Positions 13,023-25,165 of a DNA stretch of 64,000 nucleotides are shown here, one piece after another. The stretch is from the NCBI RefSeq assembly GCF_017654505.1, contig NC_054536.1:32010446-32074445 (forward strand), in the 5' to 3' direction. The notes below the pieces were generated by a model, which searched no databases, had not been told where the DNA came from, and was given only the letters and a program-made list of their open reading frames with translations. This stretch comes from Polyodon spathula (taxonomy: Eukaryota; Chordata; Actinopteri; Acipenseriformes; Polyodontidae). Position 1 is the first letter of the stretch; the number at the start of each line of letters is the position of its first letter. Position numbers and translations under genes: made by a program.

Positions 13023-13222
13023 TGTTTAAAACTTGATGTGTTCCCCTGCATAAGAAGTCGACACAAATCTAGATGGGAAACAAAACAACTTATATTTTAT
13101 TACACAGAACTCTGCTGCGTTTCTACTCTGGTCTTACACCATGCCATGTGCTGTACAACGCCTATTTCCCCTGCCCAGGAAAACAGTAACACACCACAAT
13201 AGGTTCCGCACATATTGCTACA
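13023..13222 (-). repeat. 3' LTR of the integrase-only Gypsy element
   Basis: Direct repeat of 14792-14993, flanked on its outer side by the GAAGT duplication and on its inner side by the polypurine tract. Confidence 0.93.
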
Positions 13223-13342
13223 TCCTTTCTCTTTTTTTTTTTTTTTTTTTACTACTAAACATTATCAACTAACTTTTGTTAGCATTTGTAATATGTAGTA
13301 CATAAAACAAAACAAATGATGATGATGAACATTTCGATTGAT

Positions 13343-14745
13343 TCAAACAAAGTCTTTTAGGTGTGTGGGCCTGTAAAGGGGTCTTCCGTATCTGCTGTGG
13401 GCAGACTCTGCAACCCCTGAAGACTCACAGTAGGCTGGCTGTCCCTGGTCCTCGGAACTCCCTGGACCCCTGATGTCATCCACGAGGCCCTCTGTACCCT
13501 GTGTACTTGTCTGTAGTTCTTTGTGCGCTTCATCCTCAGTGTTTGTCTCCTGCAGTTCTTGGGGCTTATCTAGATTTGGAAAGTGGTTTCCCTGTTCTTT
13601 AGACCTCCTAAGGTGTCTTCGGTTTCTTTTTAAGGTCTGTCCTTGTTCTGTGAGTATCTCATAAGACCTCATGTTTACTGGCTTAATCACTGTGGCTTTC
13701 TGCCACCATTTGCTTTGTCCACCCCATGGCTGTACTCTCACCTTGTCATTTCTTTGTAGTGGAGGTAGATCATTTGCTGAAGTGTTGTAGTACTGTGCTT
13801 GCCTTTGTTGGCTCTCCATGATCTTCTTCTGCTTGTTGCAGGTCACCCCAGGCTTTAGTAGATTTTCACTCATCAGCAACAGGGTTTTAGTTCTCCATCC
13901 TATCAGGCTTTGAACTGGACTGCTGTCTACACCCTGAGAGGGGGTGTTTCTGTGGTCCAACATGGCCAGATATGGATCAGATCCTGCTCTTTTTGCTTTA
14001 GCCATTAGCCTTTTGGCTGTTTTCAGTGCTGACTCTGCTTTTCCGTTGCTCTGCGGGTAGCCAGGGGATGATGTTTTGTGTTTAAAGTTCCATTTTTTGC
14101 TGAACTCTTTGAACTCTTCTGCTGTGTATTGTGGTCCATTGTCAGAGTACAGAGTGTCTGGAATCCCATATCTCGCAAAGTGTGCTTTTGGCTTCCGTAC
14201 AATTGTCCTGGATTTCGTGTTCTCCAGGAAGTCCACTTCCCAGAAGTTGGAGTGTAGTCAACAGTAATCATATAGTCCTTCTCGTTGACTGTAAAAAGAT
14301 CTGTTCCCACTGTTTCCCAGGGTCTACTTGGTGCTTCATGTGATTTTAAAGTTTCCTTTGGCTGCTTGATTCCCTGTGCACTGCACACACTGCATTGCTC
14401 CATGTATGTTTTCAGCTGTGCATTCATGCCTGGCCAGTAGATACCCTCGCGTGCTCTTCTTAGGCATCCTTCTATTCCAATGTGTGAGGAGTGGACTCTT
14501 CGCATAATATCTGCTCTGAGAGAAGCTGGTATAAGTACACACTCACCTCTGAAGACAATTCCATTTTGTACGCTGAGCTCATCTCTGCTATGGAAAAACA
14601 CTGTTGCTTCCCGAGGTACGTGTTCCTTAGTGTCCGGCCAACCTTGTAGGATCACTTTCTTTAATATCTGAAGATCCTTGTCCTGCTCTGTTACTTTTTG
14701 TATGGCCTTTAGCCTCTCATTGGAGATGGGCAAGTAGTGCACCAT
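13343..14745 (-). pseudogene. Ty3/Gypsy integrase with one frameshift
   Basis: Integrase catalyses insertion of the retrotransposon cDNA. Seen on the minus strand: the zinc-binding HHCC domain (HSSHIGIEGCLRR, then CSVCSAQ, about 14510-14380); the first catalytic region (VGTDLF, about 14310); after the shift, SDNGPQYT (about 14140) and PQSNGKAES (about 14045), which supply the second Asp and the Glu. A long basic C-terminal region follows (RRHLRRSKEQ) to the stop at 13343. Breakage: two overlapping frames (14745-14023 and 14236-13343) swap near 14250, apparently through a 2-base deletion just after the ITVDY segment. Otherwise the coding sequence is well preserved. Confidence 0.9.
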
Positions 14746-14791
14746 GTTAATGGATTACTTCAGGGTTCTTGAAAGCATACCGCTGCCACCA

Positions 14792-14993
14792 TGTTTAAAA
14801 CTTGATGTGTTCCCCTGCATAAGAAGTCGACACAAATCCAGATGGGAAACAAAACAACTTTTATTTTATTACACAGAACTCTTTGCTGCGTTTCTACTCT
14901 GGTCTTACACCATGCCATGTGCTGTGCAACGCCTATTCCCCCTGCCCAGGAAAACAGTAACACACCACAATAGGTTCCGCACATATTGCTACA
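14792..14993 (-). repeat. 5' LTR of the integrase-only Gypsy element
   Basis: Direct repeat of 13023-13222. On the minus strand it begins TGTAGCAATATG and ends TTTAAACA, with an AATAAAATAAAA polyadenylation-type signal inside. Confidence 0.93.
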
Positions 14994-14998
14994 GAAGT

Positions 14999-17900
14999 GT
15001 TTGTAAACATCCTTGGATTATGTGTTATTTATTCACAGTTTACAACATTTACTATAAAAAATATACAATTTAAATAAGAGTGGTGTAAACTTTAAACTGG
15101 CGGAATAGCAGTTTCTGTTATACTGTCTATATTGTAATGACCTGGGATTTACTGTTACACGACTACGGACCCTGTGTGTGAGTGTGTGTTTGTAAGCGGG
15201 GAATGGGTAAGCTTGCCTCGGCCTGGATTGATTGACGTCCGGGTAGGTGGGGACATGAAAGCCCACATCAACACTGAAAGAGCTGACATGTGAGTCAGAC
15301 AAGCTGCTGTGTTTGTTGTTTTTGGTGTGGTCCAGGCTGACAGGGGACAGAAATAAATTGTCCCAATAAACCATGGATTAGAGTACCTGCAAATTTTGAG
15401 TGTCTCCTTCCTTCATTTTCCACGGTACAATACAATATTTGTATGGCCATTATAAATCATTTCGGGGAAAAAAAAAAAAAATGCCAATATTCGTTATAAG
15501 GCGAAACAAATAATGTGGTCTCCATTTATGGACCCCGATAACCACGTTATAATGGGGTAGCACTGTATCATCAATTGAGACTGTCTACATTTACTTGACT
15601 TTACTACATCAAAGGTGCCCTTACCAAGTTTTGAAAATAATTATATGTCTTGTTAGATAAATCTACAGTATATGATTGAATTGTGCCAAAGGAATGGACT
15701 GCTGTTTTGTACAAGAAATGTGGTGTACTTCGGGGATATGAAAGGTTGTGGAACCATACAGAATTGGCACTGATTAATGTACAGTGCGCTCTAACCAGAT
15801 CAATACCTCTGGCTGGTACATGTTTTTTTTTCATTATATCATTCTCCAAATAACACCTCTGCATATCGTCTTCAGTCTGTAAAGCAACAGCAGCTAAAAC
15901 AGAATAGGGTAAGAATTAGTACAGTGCAGTTATATAGCCATATTAGTCATATTAAATACTGCCATGCCAACCTTGGGCACAGTGAGGAATCATAATTAAT
16001 TTTGCAAAAATATCTGCATTCGTAAGTGTTTACTTCTTGTCTATCTACTTCATTTGTCTGTGGTTAGTCCTCATCACACTTTTCCACACAGTAATCCCCA
16101 CCAATACAAAACCACCCACACTCACTAGTGTGGAGACTGGTTCATATCATGACTGCCTGTTTGGGGAAACTCTTCCCCCACACTGCAAAGCTCTACAATG
16201 GCTAATCTACTGTACATTGCTACATTTGTATGAAATCCTGTTTTGTTGTGAGATATATTTATAGGTGAAAAGATTAACTGCAAATCTTTGAGTCACCCCC
16301 CTCCCCCCGCACACACACAATGATTCACTGAATGTAGGAGCCTCTCACACACACACGCACTCTCATCTCAGATCCCTCAGCTAGGCTCAGTACAGAGCAG
16401 CACCACCTCCTTCCTGCAGGCAGCTGACACCCACCCAGGATCAATGTGGATCAGATCTGTGCTGCGGTTAATGACAAATGAGGAGGTATTCCCTCTGTTA
16501 GTGGTTGGGGGTGGTGGTGGTGTCTGAGTGTCCTCCTGTTCCATGAATAATCAAGTTTCCTAAGAAATGTGGGCAGAAAACTCTGATTTGACTACACCTT
16601 TCAAGAGAAACGTTGAGATAGAGAACTTTAGTTCTTAAAAGGAGCTTAAGATTATGGAATAATTTCATCCTAGTTCACCAGACGTGCATTTCTATTCACT
16701 GTATTTACTGTAGGTAGGTACTGTAGGTTACATCTGCAGTTTTGAAAGAAACATGTATTATATTAAAATGATTCCTGGTACCATACTAGACCTAGGATTA
16801 CACAACTGCCCCTTTAAAAAGTACTAAATAATAATAAAAATGTATAATATGGCATTACAATACGATGCCATTATAATACGTTATCAATTTTATTCCACAC
16901 AGGCATCTTTTTTTTTTTTTAAGAACTGCTTATTTCAAATTTTTCAGAGAAATGGTCCCCACCACTTTAACCTCTTCTTTCCTGAGATGGAACATGGTGA
17001 AGAGTATGACGATAGTTTGAGCACGTGCTCCATAATGGAAATGACATCCATCAGTCCTGAGATAAGAAGCTTATCCCTGAGTATGCTAGTGATGTCAAAC
17101 CTAGATGTTATTCTTTTAACCTGTCATGTGTGACCCTAAAACCTTTCCTCCCTTGTACAAGGTGCAAGCACCTTTCTCAGTTAAAGGTGTAGGTGGCAGA
17201 TATGCATGGCTCTTTGATAGAACCATCTTAATTTTTGTGGGGTTTCCTCACTGATGATGGAGATGAGAATGCAAAGATGGGAGCCCGGCGAACCAGGTTT
17301 AAGTTTTTGCAGATATCATGCCCTTAAGACAGTCACCCACACCTGTGATGCACAGAAATGGATAAAGGATCATGTAGTGGCTTTTAGAGACCCTCTAAGA
17401 GCAGAGCCTGACCAAGACCATTGCTCCTGCTGGAAGCAGGCTGATCTTTGGGATACAAATTGAACATTTGGAGAATGTGATTAAAAAGACTTTGTGAAAG
17501 TGCAACAAAAAATATTACAATAACTCTGTACAGTGTTTTAAGGGATACAAAGGAAAGGAAAAGCAAGCAATTATCTAATATTAGAAAAAAAGCATGTCTG
17601 TGTGCCTTTGTTATGGGAGTGCATATTAGTACTTGGAAACTGTCCAGACTTGAGACATAGGCCTCCCTTATCTGAAAGCTACCGTGCAGAAGCATGTGTT
17701 AACCTTGGGAGAAGAGAATATAGCAAAATAGGATTTCATTTAATTAACTTTAAAATGTGTTCACAGTTGAAATTTCTTATCAGAAAATAAATAACTATAG
17801 TTTAGAAGCATCTTATAAATTGAACACAGAGGCACTCAGAGCTGAACAAGAGAGGGGATTTGACTCTTGCTGGAACTGAGCTGATCTGCTTGACATGAAC

Positions 17901-20030
17901 TGGATGTTGTAAACAAATATTAAAGTACATTGCTCAGGATAATGTTAAAATATACTCCGTATTAGAATATGGGAATAGTGTAGGACTCTATATTCCCTTT
18001 TAAATATTCCAAAACTTCCATAAGCATTCCGATCTATTAAAAAAGATGACTACGTTTTTTGCTGTAATAGGAAAACAGAAGTATTACAGGAAAACTGTTA
18101 AGTTTAAAAACGAGAGAATCAGTACAAGCTATGACCTAATTAAAGGTCTTGGTAAATGAATAAAGCTACAAGCCCTTATCAGTAGATTTACTGAGAGGGG
18201 CCCCTCACTTTTGCCTGCCTAAGCAAAGTAGCATTAGACATAATAATATATATTAGTCTTGGCATCCAAAACTGGATTTACTGGTCAGCAGCTGTCCAAA
18301 TTCAAGGTTTTCTTACTTTGTATAATCTTGTCTATTCACTACAGAAAAGTACTGCATGGTACAAGAAAATGAGCATTACCTCATTATGTTATCTATAAAA
18401 TTAATGCAAGCCAGGTAGTGAAAGTTAGGATGTAGAACTCTTCTTATCCGTAGAGATATCTTATGAGAAGTCTCTTGAATCTAGCAAAAATATGACTTCA
18501 TGCAATTAATTTGGGAAAGTACTTACAGTTGAGTTTCTTATTAATAAAATGTAACTCTGGTTAGAACGTGGGGCCCCTCGAATCCTTATCTATAAGTTGT
18601 CAAGGACTGCTGAAGCAAGGGATATTCTAGCTAGAGAGAGGCCAAGTTTGTTAAAACACATTTATAAATGAAAAGAAACAAGCTTATTGAGAACACACTG
18701 AAAAGTACGTTTTTACTGTTAAGAAGGAAATATATTTTAGACCAAGGCTGGAATAATTATTAGCTTGTGTTACACATTAAAATCATCTCTCTATATATAT
18801 TTGCATATTAATATGTAATAAGAACTTTGTGGTACAAGAAAATATGTTATCAATTCAATGATTATCTCACATATTTTAGAGATTAAAAAGCCTTCAACGA
18901 CAGATCTTGTCTTTACTTCTATTCTTCAAAAACACATTCCATATATTGGGAGGTAAGCATAATCTTGAATTTATATCTCATTTATACTGAAGCATGGCTA
19001 TAGCGATAAGAATTATATTTTACCTTTAGAGGGCGACATAGTGGATGCTTTAGGATTTTTAACAGTGGCCGTTTATTAGCGTTTTGCATGTCTAGCCCAA
19101 GGGCAAAATATGTTATTACAATAATTGAAGTATTAGTGGTGTTAAGTATGTACAGGTACTGGACCTCCTAGATTGCCTATTAGCTGGGATCTGACGTGAT
19201 CCATTTTTTATCATTTAATAAACCAAAGGAGTACTAATAATGCTCTGAATCATTGAAACTTCAAATAGAATGGGTCTGTGTGATTATTTTTGATTAAAGG
19301 TTGTCCAAGGCATCACACTGTAAGCCAGTACACAAACTGTGCACTTTATGGTTAGAACCATCTATAAATCTCCCTGTTAACCTCCCCTGGGTTCTCTAAT
19401 CAAGAGCCAAAGTAGTGCTTGAACTGACAAACCACTGGAGTTCCAGGTCTAATGACAAAGGAGAAACCACATTAAATCTATATTTGTTTGCTGCTTTTGT
19501 ATTTGACAGTGCAAGTGATTCATGTATCTATGAAATCTGTATCTACAGAAATTGACTCCAAGTCTACATATTTGGTTTTTATTTGATGAGTTTAGAAATG
19601 CTTGCTGTTAACAAGATTCAGACAATAATACTAATAATTAATAATATAATACTAACTAATAATAATTACTATCTCCTGAGAAGTTACTCAAAACCCAGAT
19701 TCCAGGTAAAAGGATAATAAATTACTGCCCCACCTAGCCTTACAACAGGCTGCTTCAATATAAGGGTCCCTCTTGCTTTGGGGGATATTCAAGATTAATA
19801 CATAGCTGTGAGGATCAATCATACTAACAGGGATAACAGGATAAAACAGACATTTACGATGGCAAAACATTAGGGCTACATGGAGAGTTCAGGTTGTTCT
19901 TATAAATAAGCAGAAACATATGCTGTCTCATTCCTTGCTTTGATAGGGTTTTACATCAATGGAAAACTTGCATATTAATAAAAAAATAAAAAAAAAACTA
20001 CACAAAAGTTACAGAAGAAATAAGAAACAA
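14999..20030. other. Intronic DNA, mostly featureless
   Basis: About 5 kb of A+T-rich sequence. A fragment at about 15485-15570 carries two inward-facing cgttataa/ttataacg-like motifs and may be a transposon end. An 86-residue minus frame at 15604-15864 and small frames at 16037, 16840, 17254 and 17384 show no recognisable domain. A small AATAATT-type low-complexity patch lies at 19627-19668. Confidence 0.5.
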
Positions 20031-20129
20031 CATATGTGAATGTGGGAGATCGCTATTATAAATTAGATCTAGTACAATTTCACTTCTCTCCTAATTCTTA
20101 TGTAGTGTGTGCGTTTGTTGTGCTTGAAC

Positions 20130-20133
<4 letters not shown>

Positions 20134-20162
<29 letters not shown>
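20134..20162. repeat. Poly(A) run of about 29 bases
   Basis: Pure A homopolymer. It may be the tail of a retroposed copy on the plus strand, but no recognisable body precedes it. Confidence 0.9.
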
Positions 20163-20219
20163 CATTTCTGGCAGAAGAAAAGTGCAGTGGCAACATGCAA
20201 GGCCACTCATTTCACAGAC

Positions 20220-20560
20220 TTCCTCTCTGTTGTCCTCCTTCTCACTGTCTCCATCTCTCTCCCACTCATTCCTCCCTAGTTTTTGCACTCCCTTGCACCT
20301 GTCTCTTTCCGATTCCTTTCTCTTGCTTGTTTGTTCACACTTCCATGTCAGTAGTCTCTTTCTCTCACAGTTTATTAATCTACTCCTCTGCTGTCTGTCT
20401 GTCACACTCGACCAGTTATCTTTTTCAATTTCTCTCTCTCTCTGTCCTCCTCCTCCTCCCGCCCTCTCACCACTTCTCTTTTTTTTTATCTCTTTTGTCT
20501 CTCTGCCGCTCCCTCACCGCCCACTCTCTATCTCTCTCGCCCCCGTCATGGAGTTTCAAT
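20220..20560. repeat. Pyrimidine-rich low-complexity tract
   Basis: About 340 bases dominated by CT, CTC and TTC. The 197- and 139-residue plus frames here are Ser/Leu/Pro-rich low-complexity readings and should not be taken as genes. Confidence 0.8.
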
Positions 20561-20789
20561 ACTGTCTTGGCAAAGCCAGAGTGCAGAGTAGGCCAGCATG
20601 AAAACAGGATGAAAATTGCTGTACTCTGAGCTGGAAGCAAACACTGAAACTCATCCTGGCTGACTGTGCTGTGCCTTATACCGGTTCTCTACTATATAAA
20701 GCATTGGTCACTGTCTCACGTGAAAAATAACAGTGGCTCCTTGATAACAATAAGAAAAGCAAGCCCCTTCTCATTCACTCAGTCAGTCA

Positions 20790-20885
20790 ATCAATATATT
20801 TATTTAACCACGTAAAATGGAAAAAAAGGTTCTTATATACAAAGGTGACCAGGCCAAAAAGGCTCAAAAGAAGCAGAAAAGACAA
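20790..20885. repeat. Dispersed repeat fragment (tttatttaacc... type)
   Basis: The string tatttatttaaccacgtaaa followed by gttcttatatacaaaggtgaccaggccaaaaaggc resembles a repeat often met in fish introns and UTRs. The family name is not certain, and no ends or duplications are visible. Confidence 0.4.
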
Positions 20886-21707
20886 CGTGTCATTAGCATC
20901 CAAGAAAATGAAATCAATATTTTTATAATAACATACTACATACAACTGGAAACGTGTAATTACAAAGTAATGAAAAAGAGGAGTGTATAATACAAGATTG
21001 GTGCAGAATCAAGGGACTTATCATGTTCACCACACAGACTGTGACAGATAGACACCATCAGCATATACAACAGCAACCTTTTTTTAAAAAATTTGTGTTA
21101 GAATTTAAAACACCTGCTCCTTAAAAAGTGAATCAAGTTAGGCCCAGCTTATGTCTCCCAGTATGATCACGTTTAAGAAATTCAAGAAAACCATCTCAGA
21201 GGACGGGACTTTGTCAGCAGTTTCATGGAACAAATCACTACATTGTAGCAGACTAACAAACTGTATATCAAACAAGGCAGACTAATGGTCTTCTACAGTG
21301 ATTAACCTGAACTATTCCACCAAGTGCTTTGATCTAATTTTAGGGCCTTACAGCTGTCTGATCTATAAGTCCCATCACTGTGGTTCTGTGCAACAACAAT
21401 TAACATGTTAACAATTAAAAAGTATAATGGAGCCCTCCTGGTTAAATTAGATTTTATTCTGTGCAGCACAGCTAATTTCACAGTGTTGTTTTTAATGGTT
21501 ATGTCAACACCGGGCAGCTTCGTCAGAGACTCCTGTAGTTTTTAGTCTCAGCATTGGGAATAAATCACCTCATCAGTAACCGATTCTGCCTCGCTTAATG
21601 GAGAAAGCAGTATAGCTATAATATATAGCAGCACTAAAACACTGTTAGCTGCTGTTACATTTAACAATTTCTTAAAGATTTGGCCTGTGAACACTTTCCT
21701 GAAACAG

Positions 21708-21741
21708 GGGGGGCGGGGGCGGGGGGGGGGGGGGGGGGGGG
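21708..21741. repeat. Poly(G) tract
   Basis: About 34 bases almost entirely G, with C interruptions at 21715 and 21721. Such a run can form G-quadruplexes and is prone to assembly error. Confidence 0.9.
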
Positions 21742-23129
21742 AACAAAGAAAAAGAAAAAGAAATACAAAGGTTTATATTTCACATATAGTAAAAAAAACA
21801 AACATACAAAAAACAAAACAGTATACTGACCTCCTGAGTTGCTCCTTCTTTAGTTGGAATGTCATTTTTTGAGGTTTGTAACAAACAAACAAACATAGAA
21901 ACCAACAATTCTCAGCTCACCTAAGACACTCTGACTGTAATGCTCATTTGTCTGGTCAACAACACCACCTTATTAAGTTTTGTAGCACCTTTCATTGCAA
22001 AGCCACCGTATAGCTCTTTACAACAACATATTAGAAACAAGCAAATTCATAAAATAAAGCACATAAAACTATTACTCAATAATGCCAAAATTGTACAAGG
22101 ATGAAAGAAACAGGAGGCCACTAGTTTGGATAAAAAAAATATAGATACTCTATTTGGAGCTATTGTGGTATAAAATAACTGAAGCATGTGAAGGGCTTGG
22201 CTGTTTTGCACAGTGGTTAAGATCTCTGCCGGTTATACCCTGCTACATATTTGTTTCATAGACAATAAGGGAAAGTGTATCTCAATCCTGCAATTTGAAA
22301 ACCTCTGTCATGCAGTCCTGGGCCTCTGCACCACATCTGTGATAGGCTCCAATGTGGGCTTAATTGATAGCACTAAAAACCTGGGTGATGAGCCTGAGAG
22401 ACTCCTGAATCAACCCAGTTCACACCAAAGTCTTTTTGTAGCCAACATCATCAAAATACAGTACTATGTTTGAGGATCTTCTATATGTTGTTTTTCCACA
22501 ACCAAGGACTAAAGTTACAAAAAGGTTTTCTTACTAGGTATTTTGTATCCCACCTCCAGATGGACTAATGTGGGCCCTACAAGCGAGCAGAGCAAGTGAT
22601 GGAGTGCCCCACTTCGATGCTTTTACAAGTGCAGTCCTGAGGGAGCCTGGAGCTGATGATGAGCAATTGTGTGCTAGACTGTCTGGACCACTTGGCATGG
22701 TCAATTGTTGTAATCGAGATCAATCTCCCTGTCCCCCCACCCCCCGAAACACTTAAGCGTTGCAATTTAAAGAGAAACATTGTCAATTTTACAATTAAAA
22801 ACTCCACTGCTATATTTATGGACGCTTAAAATAAATGTTGGCTATTGCAATGGCCAAACAGCACTGGGATGCTCAGGTCTGTTGTTAGCAGGCAATGATT
22901 TCAATGTGTTTCATCTCGTTTCTGCTTATCAGAGATTATCTTCCATGGCTTAGAAGACTTTTAACCTCAGTATTTTTGCAGTTTTTCCATGTCTTTCACA
23001 TTCTTATATTATGCATTTACCATAATTTACCCTGGTTTTCTTTTTTTTTTTGGTATATTTTACCATACCTCGCTGCTTTTTGCAATGCGTACCTGTGCTT
23101 TATTACACTTTGCTATACTTCTACTATGG
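21742..23129. other. Intronic DNA with weak repeat traces
   Basis: No gene recognised. At 21975-22030 the text tttgtagcacctttcattgcaaagcc, ending in a ctctttaca block, resembles a dispersed fish repeat. A block at 22195-22260 has an A-box-like agtggttaagatctctgcc and could be a SINE head, but no clear B-box follows. Confidence 0.4.
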
Positions 23130-23134
23130 GGGAC

Positions 23135-23492
23135 TGTGGCAAAGTGCCCCACCCCTGGCCTATTTATTTGTGTTGTATGTTACGTGTAGTGTGTTAATGT
23201 TGGTGTATAGTCATTGGTACACAGGATATAAATGGGTCTGTGTAACACGAGTGTTTAAAATGTATATTTGTATTTAGGCACAAGGATTGCACAGCACTTC
23301 ACGTGCAGGTAAAATGTAATAATACATGAGCATGGGGAATTGCACTTTTATTAATTCACGTGCAGTTGTACCGAGACTCCAATTGAATGATTGATTGGCA
23401 ATCGAGTCTCGGTACAGCTGCATAAAAGCAGAATGTTTTTACTCACTCTGGGTTGTGTGTTCCGTGAGTGGAGAATGGATGGGGAGAGGAGA

Positions 23493-23572
<80 letters not shown>

Positions 23573-23837
23573 GCATCTCACCGTGTTTGTCTGTTCGTCT
23601 GCTGTTTGTTAGTGTCTGTTTTGTGTAGTGTTAATCCGTTTTGTTTCATCTCTTTGTTTTGGCTACCAGTGCCATGTCCTGTGTTTTGTTTGTCTTGCAA
23701 ACTTTTATTTTCTCTTTGTTCATTTATTAAATGCTGATCACATCCAAGCGCTCGCTTCACCAAACTCCACCTCTCTGTTGTTTAATGTTGGTTCCTGGTT
23801 CTGGTCTGACGTCACCACTACAGCCATCTTTCTGACA
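23135..23837 (+). mobile_element. Solo LTR, family shared with 33846..34469
   Basis: Seen: it begins TGTGGCAAAGTGCCCC and ends TCTTTCTGACA, flanked by near-identical 5-mers (gggac at 23130-23134, tggac at 23838-23842; 4 of 5 match). Inside are a hairpin-forming inverted repeat (GTACCGAGACTC ... GAGTCTCGGTAC, about 23369-23416), a TATA-like gcataaaagcag about 23420-23431, an expanded AAT microsatellite and an ATTAAA-type signal about 23726. It aligns in reverse orientation with 33846-34469. No internal coding region adjoins it, so it is best explained as a solo LTR left by recombination. Confidence 0.8.
23494..23572. repeat. (AAT)n microsatellite inside the LTR
   Basis: About 26 AAT units. 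The poly-Asn, poly-Ile and poly-Tyr frames overlapping it are artefacts. The related LTR at 33846-34469 lacks this expansion, so it arose in this copy. Confidence 0.95.
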
Positions 23838-23963
23838 TGGACTTATAAGGGAAAGCACAGTATAACATGTAAATTTTGCTTTCACCACGTGACCGTTTGA
23901 CTGGAGTGCACGCATAGGCTCAGGCTCCGTCCAGGCAGCTCTCATTTCCCCTTTTAACTTTAA

Positions 23964-24248
23964 TATGTAAAACAGTCAAGCACCTGTAGAGCTAGTAGTT
24001 TAACTATAATTCTGTCAGCAAGCAAGGGGAACCTGGGATATGGGGACCAGAGCTCTGCTCTAAAGGAAGAGGTTAAAGAATCACTGATCATTACTGAAGA
24101 GCAACTGAACAATGAAGCTACGATTAAACAAGCGGTACGGGAGATTTTGGATAACGTGTTCACTTCGCAAATTAAGGCTTCGAAGGAGATATTAAAAAAC
24201 AGAAATTATACAATCAAAGCTTTACTGGAAGACCTTGATGTACCTTGA
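23964..24248 (+). other. Unrecognised open frame of about 94 codons without ATG
   Basis: The plus frame is open from 23964 to TGA at 24246-24248. From about 24045 it reads as a charged, helix-prone peptide (DQSSALKEEVKESLIITEEQ, later QAVREILDNVF and NYTIKALLEDLDVP). There is no convincing acceptor upstream and no initiator Met, and the family is not recognised. It could be the end of a transposon ORF or an old exon of a retrocopy; it sits 127 bases after the solo LTR. Chance is possible, though the composition looks more protein-like than neighbouring frames. Confidence 0.25.
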
Positions 24249-24284
24249 GTCACTGAAGAAGCTACAGTTGGAGATATGTTCTGA

Positions 24285-24400
24285 AAAATGAGGTCCTATT
24301 GTAAGTGACTGCAGCAGTTTAATACATAGTTCACCCCTTGGTCTCTGTAAGTCGCTTTGGATAAAAGCGTCTACTAAATGACTAAAATAATAATATGTAG
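24285..24400 (+). mobile_element. SINE 3' half with L2-like tail
   Basis: Matches the 3' half of the SINE at 34665-34925: the blocks gtcctattgtaag, catagttcacccc, and ctctgtaagtcgctttgg followed by ataaaagcgtctactaaatg occur in the same order and end in AATAAT. The tail motif is the one used by L2-type LINEs, consistent with mobilisation by L2 enzymes. The 5' half is missing or too diverged to recognise. Confidence 0.75.
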
Positions 24401-24509
24401 CTTTGGTGTTATCTAAATAGACAGTTTTTTTGGATATCACCAGATACAATTGGCCTACTGTTGGCTTTGCATGTTCAGGGATATTGTTCACTTAGAGTGG
24501 ACCACAGCC

Positions 24510-24690
24510 AGGCTGAATGGGGCGAGGCCGGCAACGACAGAGGCGTGGACTTCAGTCTCTGCTGCCCTGGCTTTATTATGGCATGAATGGTTTATATAGT
24601 TTGCTCTTTTAATATTTATTTATGTATGCAAGCTCTTTGTGCGAGCTCTGGTTCCGTACTATATAGTTTTGATTACATATGTTGTATTTT
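24510..24690 (+). repeat. Unnamed dispersed repeat, copy A
   Basis: Shares an ordered set of blocks with 45545-45705: a gaggcg... start, ggcatga..ggttta.at.tagttt, tgcaagctct and tatatagttttg. The two are clearly homologous but diverged. Family unknown; it may be an LTR or DNA-transposon end. Confidence 0.5.
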
Positions 24691-25165
24691 TGTGTGATTT
24701 CTTTGTATTATGTTTCTTAAGTAAAAACAATTGATGAGAAAAAAGTAAATCACTCCTTCCCACACTGGGTCTATCACTGGATTTAGTATTTACAACACAC
24801 ATTGTTCCATCTCCTGACCTCAGCTCTTTTTAAAAATTACAGTTAAATCCTTCTTAAAAGCTGTTTTGGTGACCTAGAAATTTAGTTTTGAAACACATTG
24901 GAAATCAAAATACAGTACAAGTTAAATGCTCACAAGTTAAAAGATCTGTTGTCTGATTTTTGCATTTTTTGTTTACACATATTTTTTTCCTTAATGTTGA
25001 CATTATATCTTTAAAAATCTGTTTAAATTATTTTTAGCTATCTCATCACTTGACTTACTATCTTGTGCATACAACTTACTATCTCGTGCGCACTCCTGGT
25101 AAGTGGTGCACACAGGATAGGTATCTTGTGACCATGTGATAGTAAGACGTATGCACAAGATATAC

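Larger units (their letters stand above)
13023..14993 (-). mobile_element. Short Ty3/Gypsy LTR element with integrase only
   Basis: A structurally complete, internally deleted retrotransposon. Seen: two LTRs of about 200 bases (13023-13222 and 14792-14993) starting TG and ending CA; a perfect 5-base target duplication GAAGT at 13018-13022 and 14994-14998; a primer-binding-like TGGTGGCAGCGGTATGC immediately after the 5' LTR (14775-14791, minus); and a purine tract (A-run then GAGAAAGGA) immediately before the 3' LTR (13223 upward). The internal 1.57 kb encodes only integrase; gag, protease, RT and RNase H are missing. By eye the LTRs differ at about four substitutions and one 2-base indel, so the insertion is fairly young. 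It could have moved only with proteins supplied by a full-length relative. Confidence 0.93.

Noticed and set aside
15604..15864. 86-codon minus frame as an exon
   Set aside because: No recognisable domain and no clear donor; composition is not distinctive.
20036..20629. 197-codon plus frame as a gene
   Set aside because: Starts across a poly(A) run and continues in a pyrimidine-rich low-complexity tract; no domain.
23395..23737. Poly-Asn, poly-Ile and poly-Tyr proteins
   Set aside because: They are the three frames of an AAT microsatellite and its complement.
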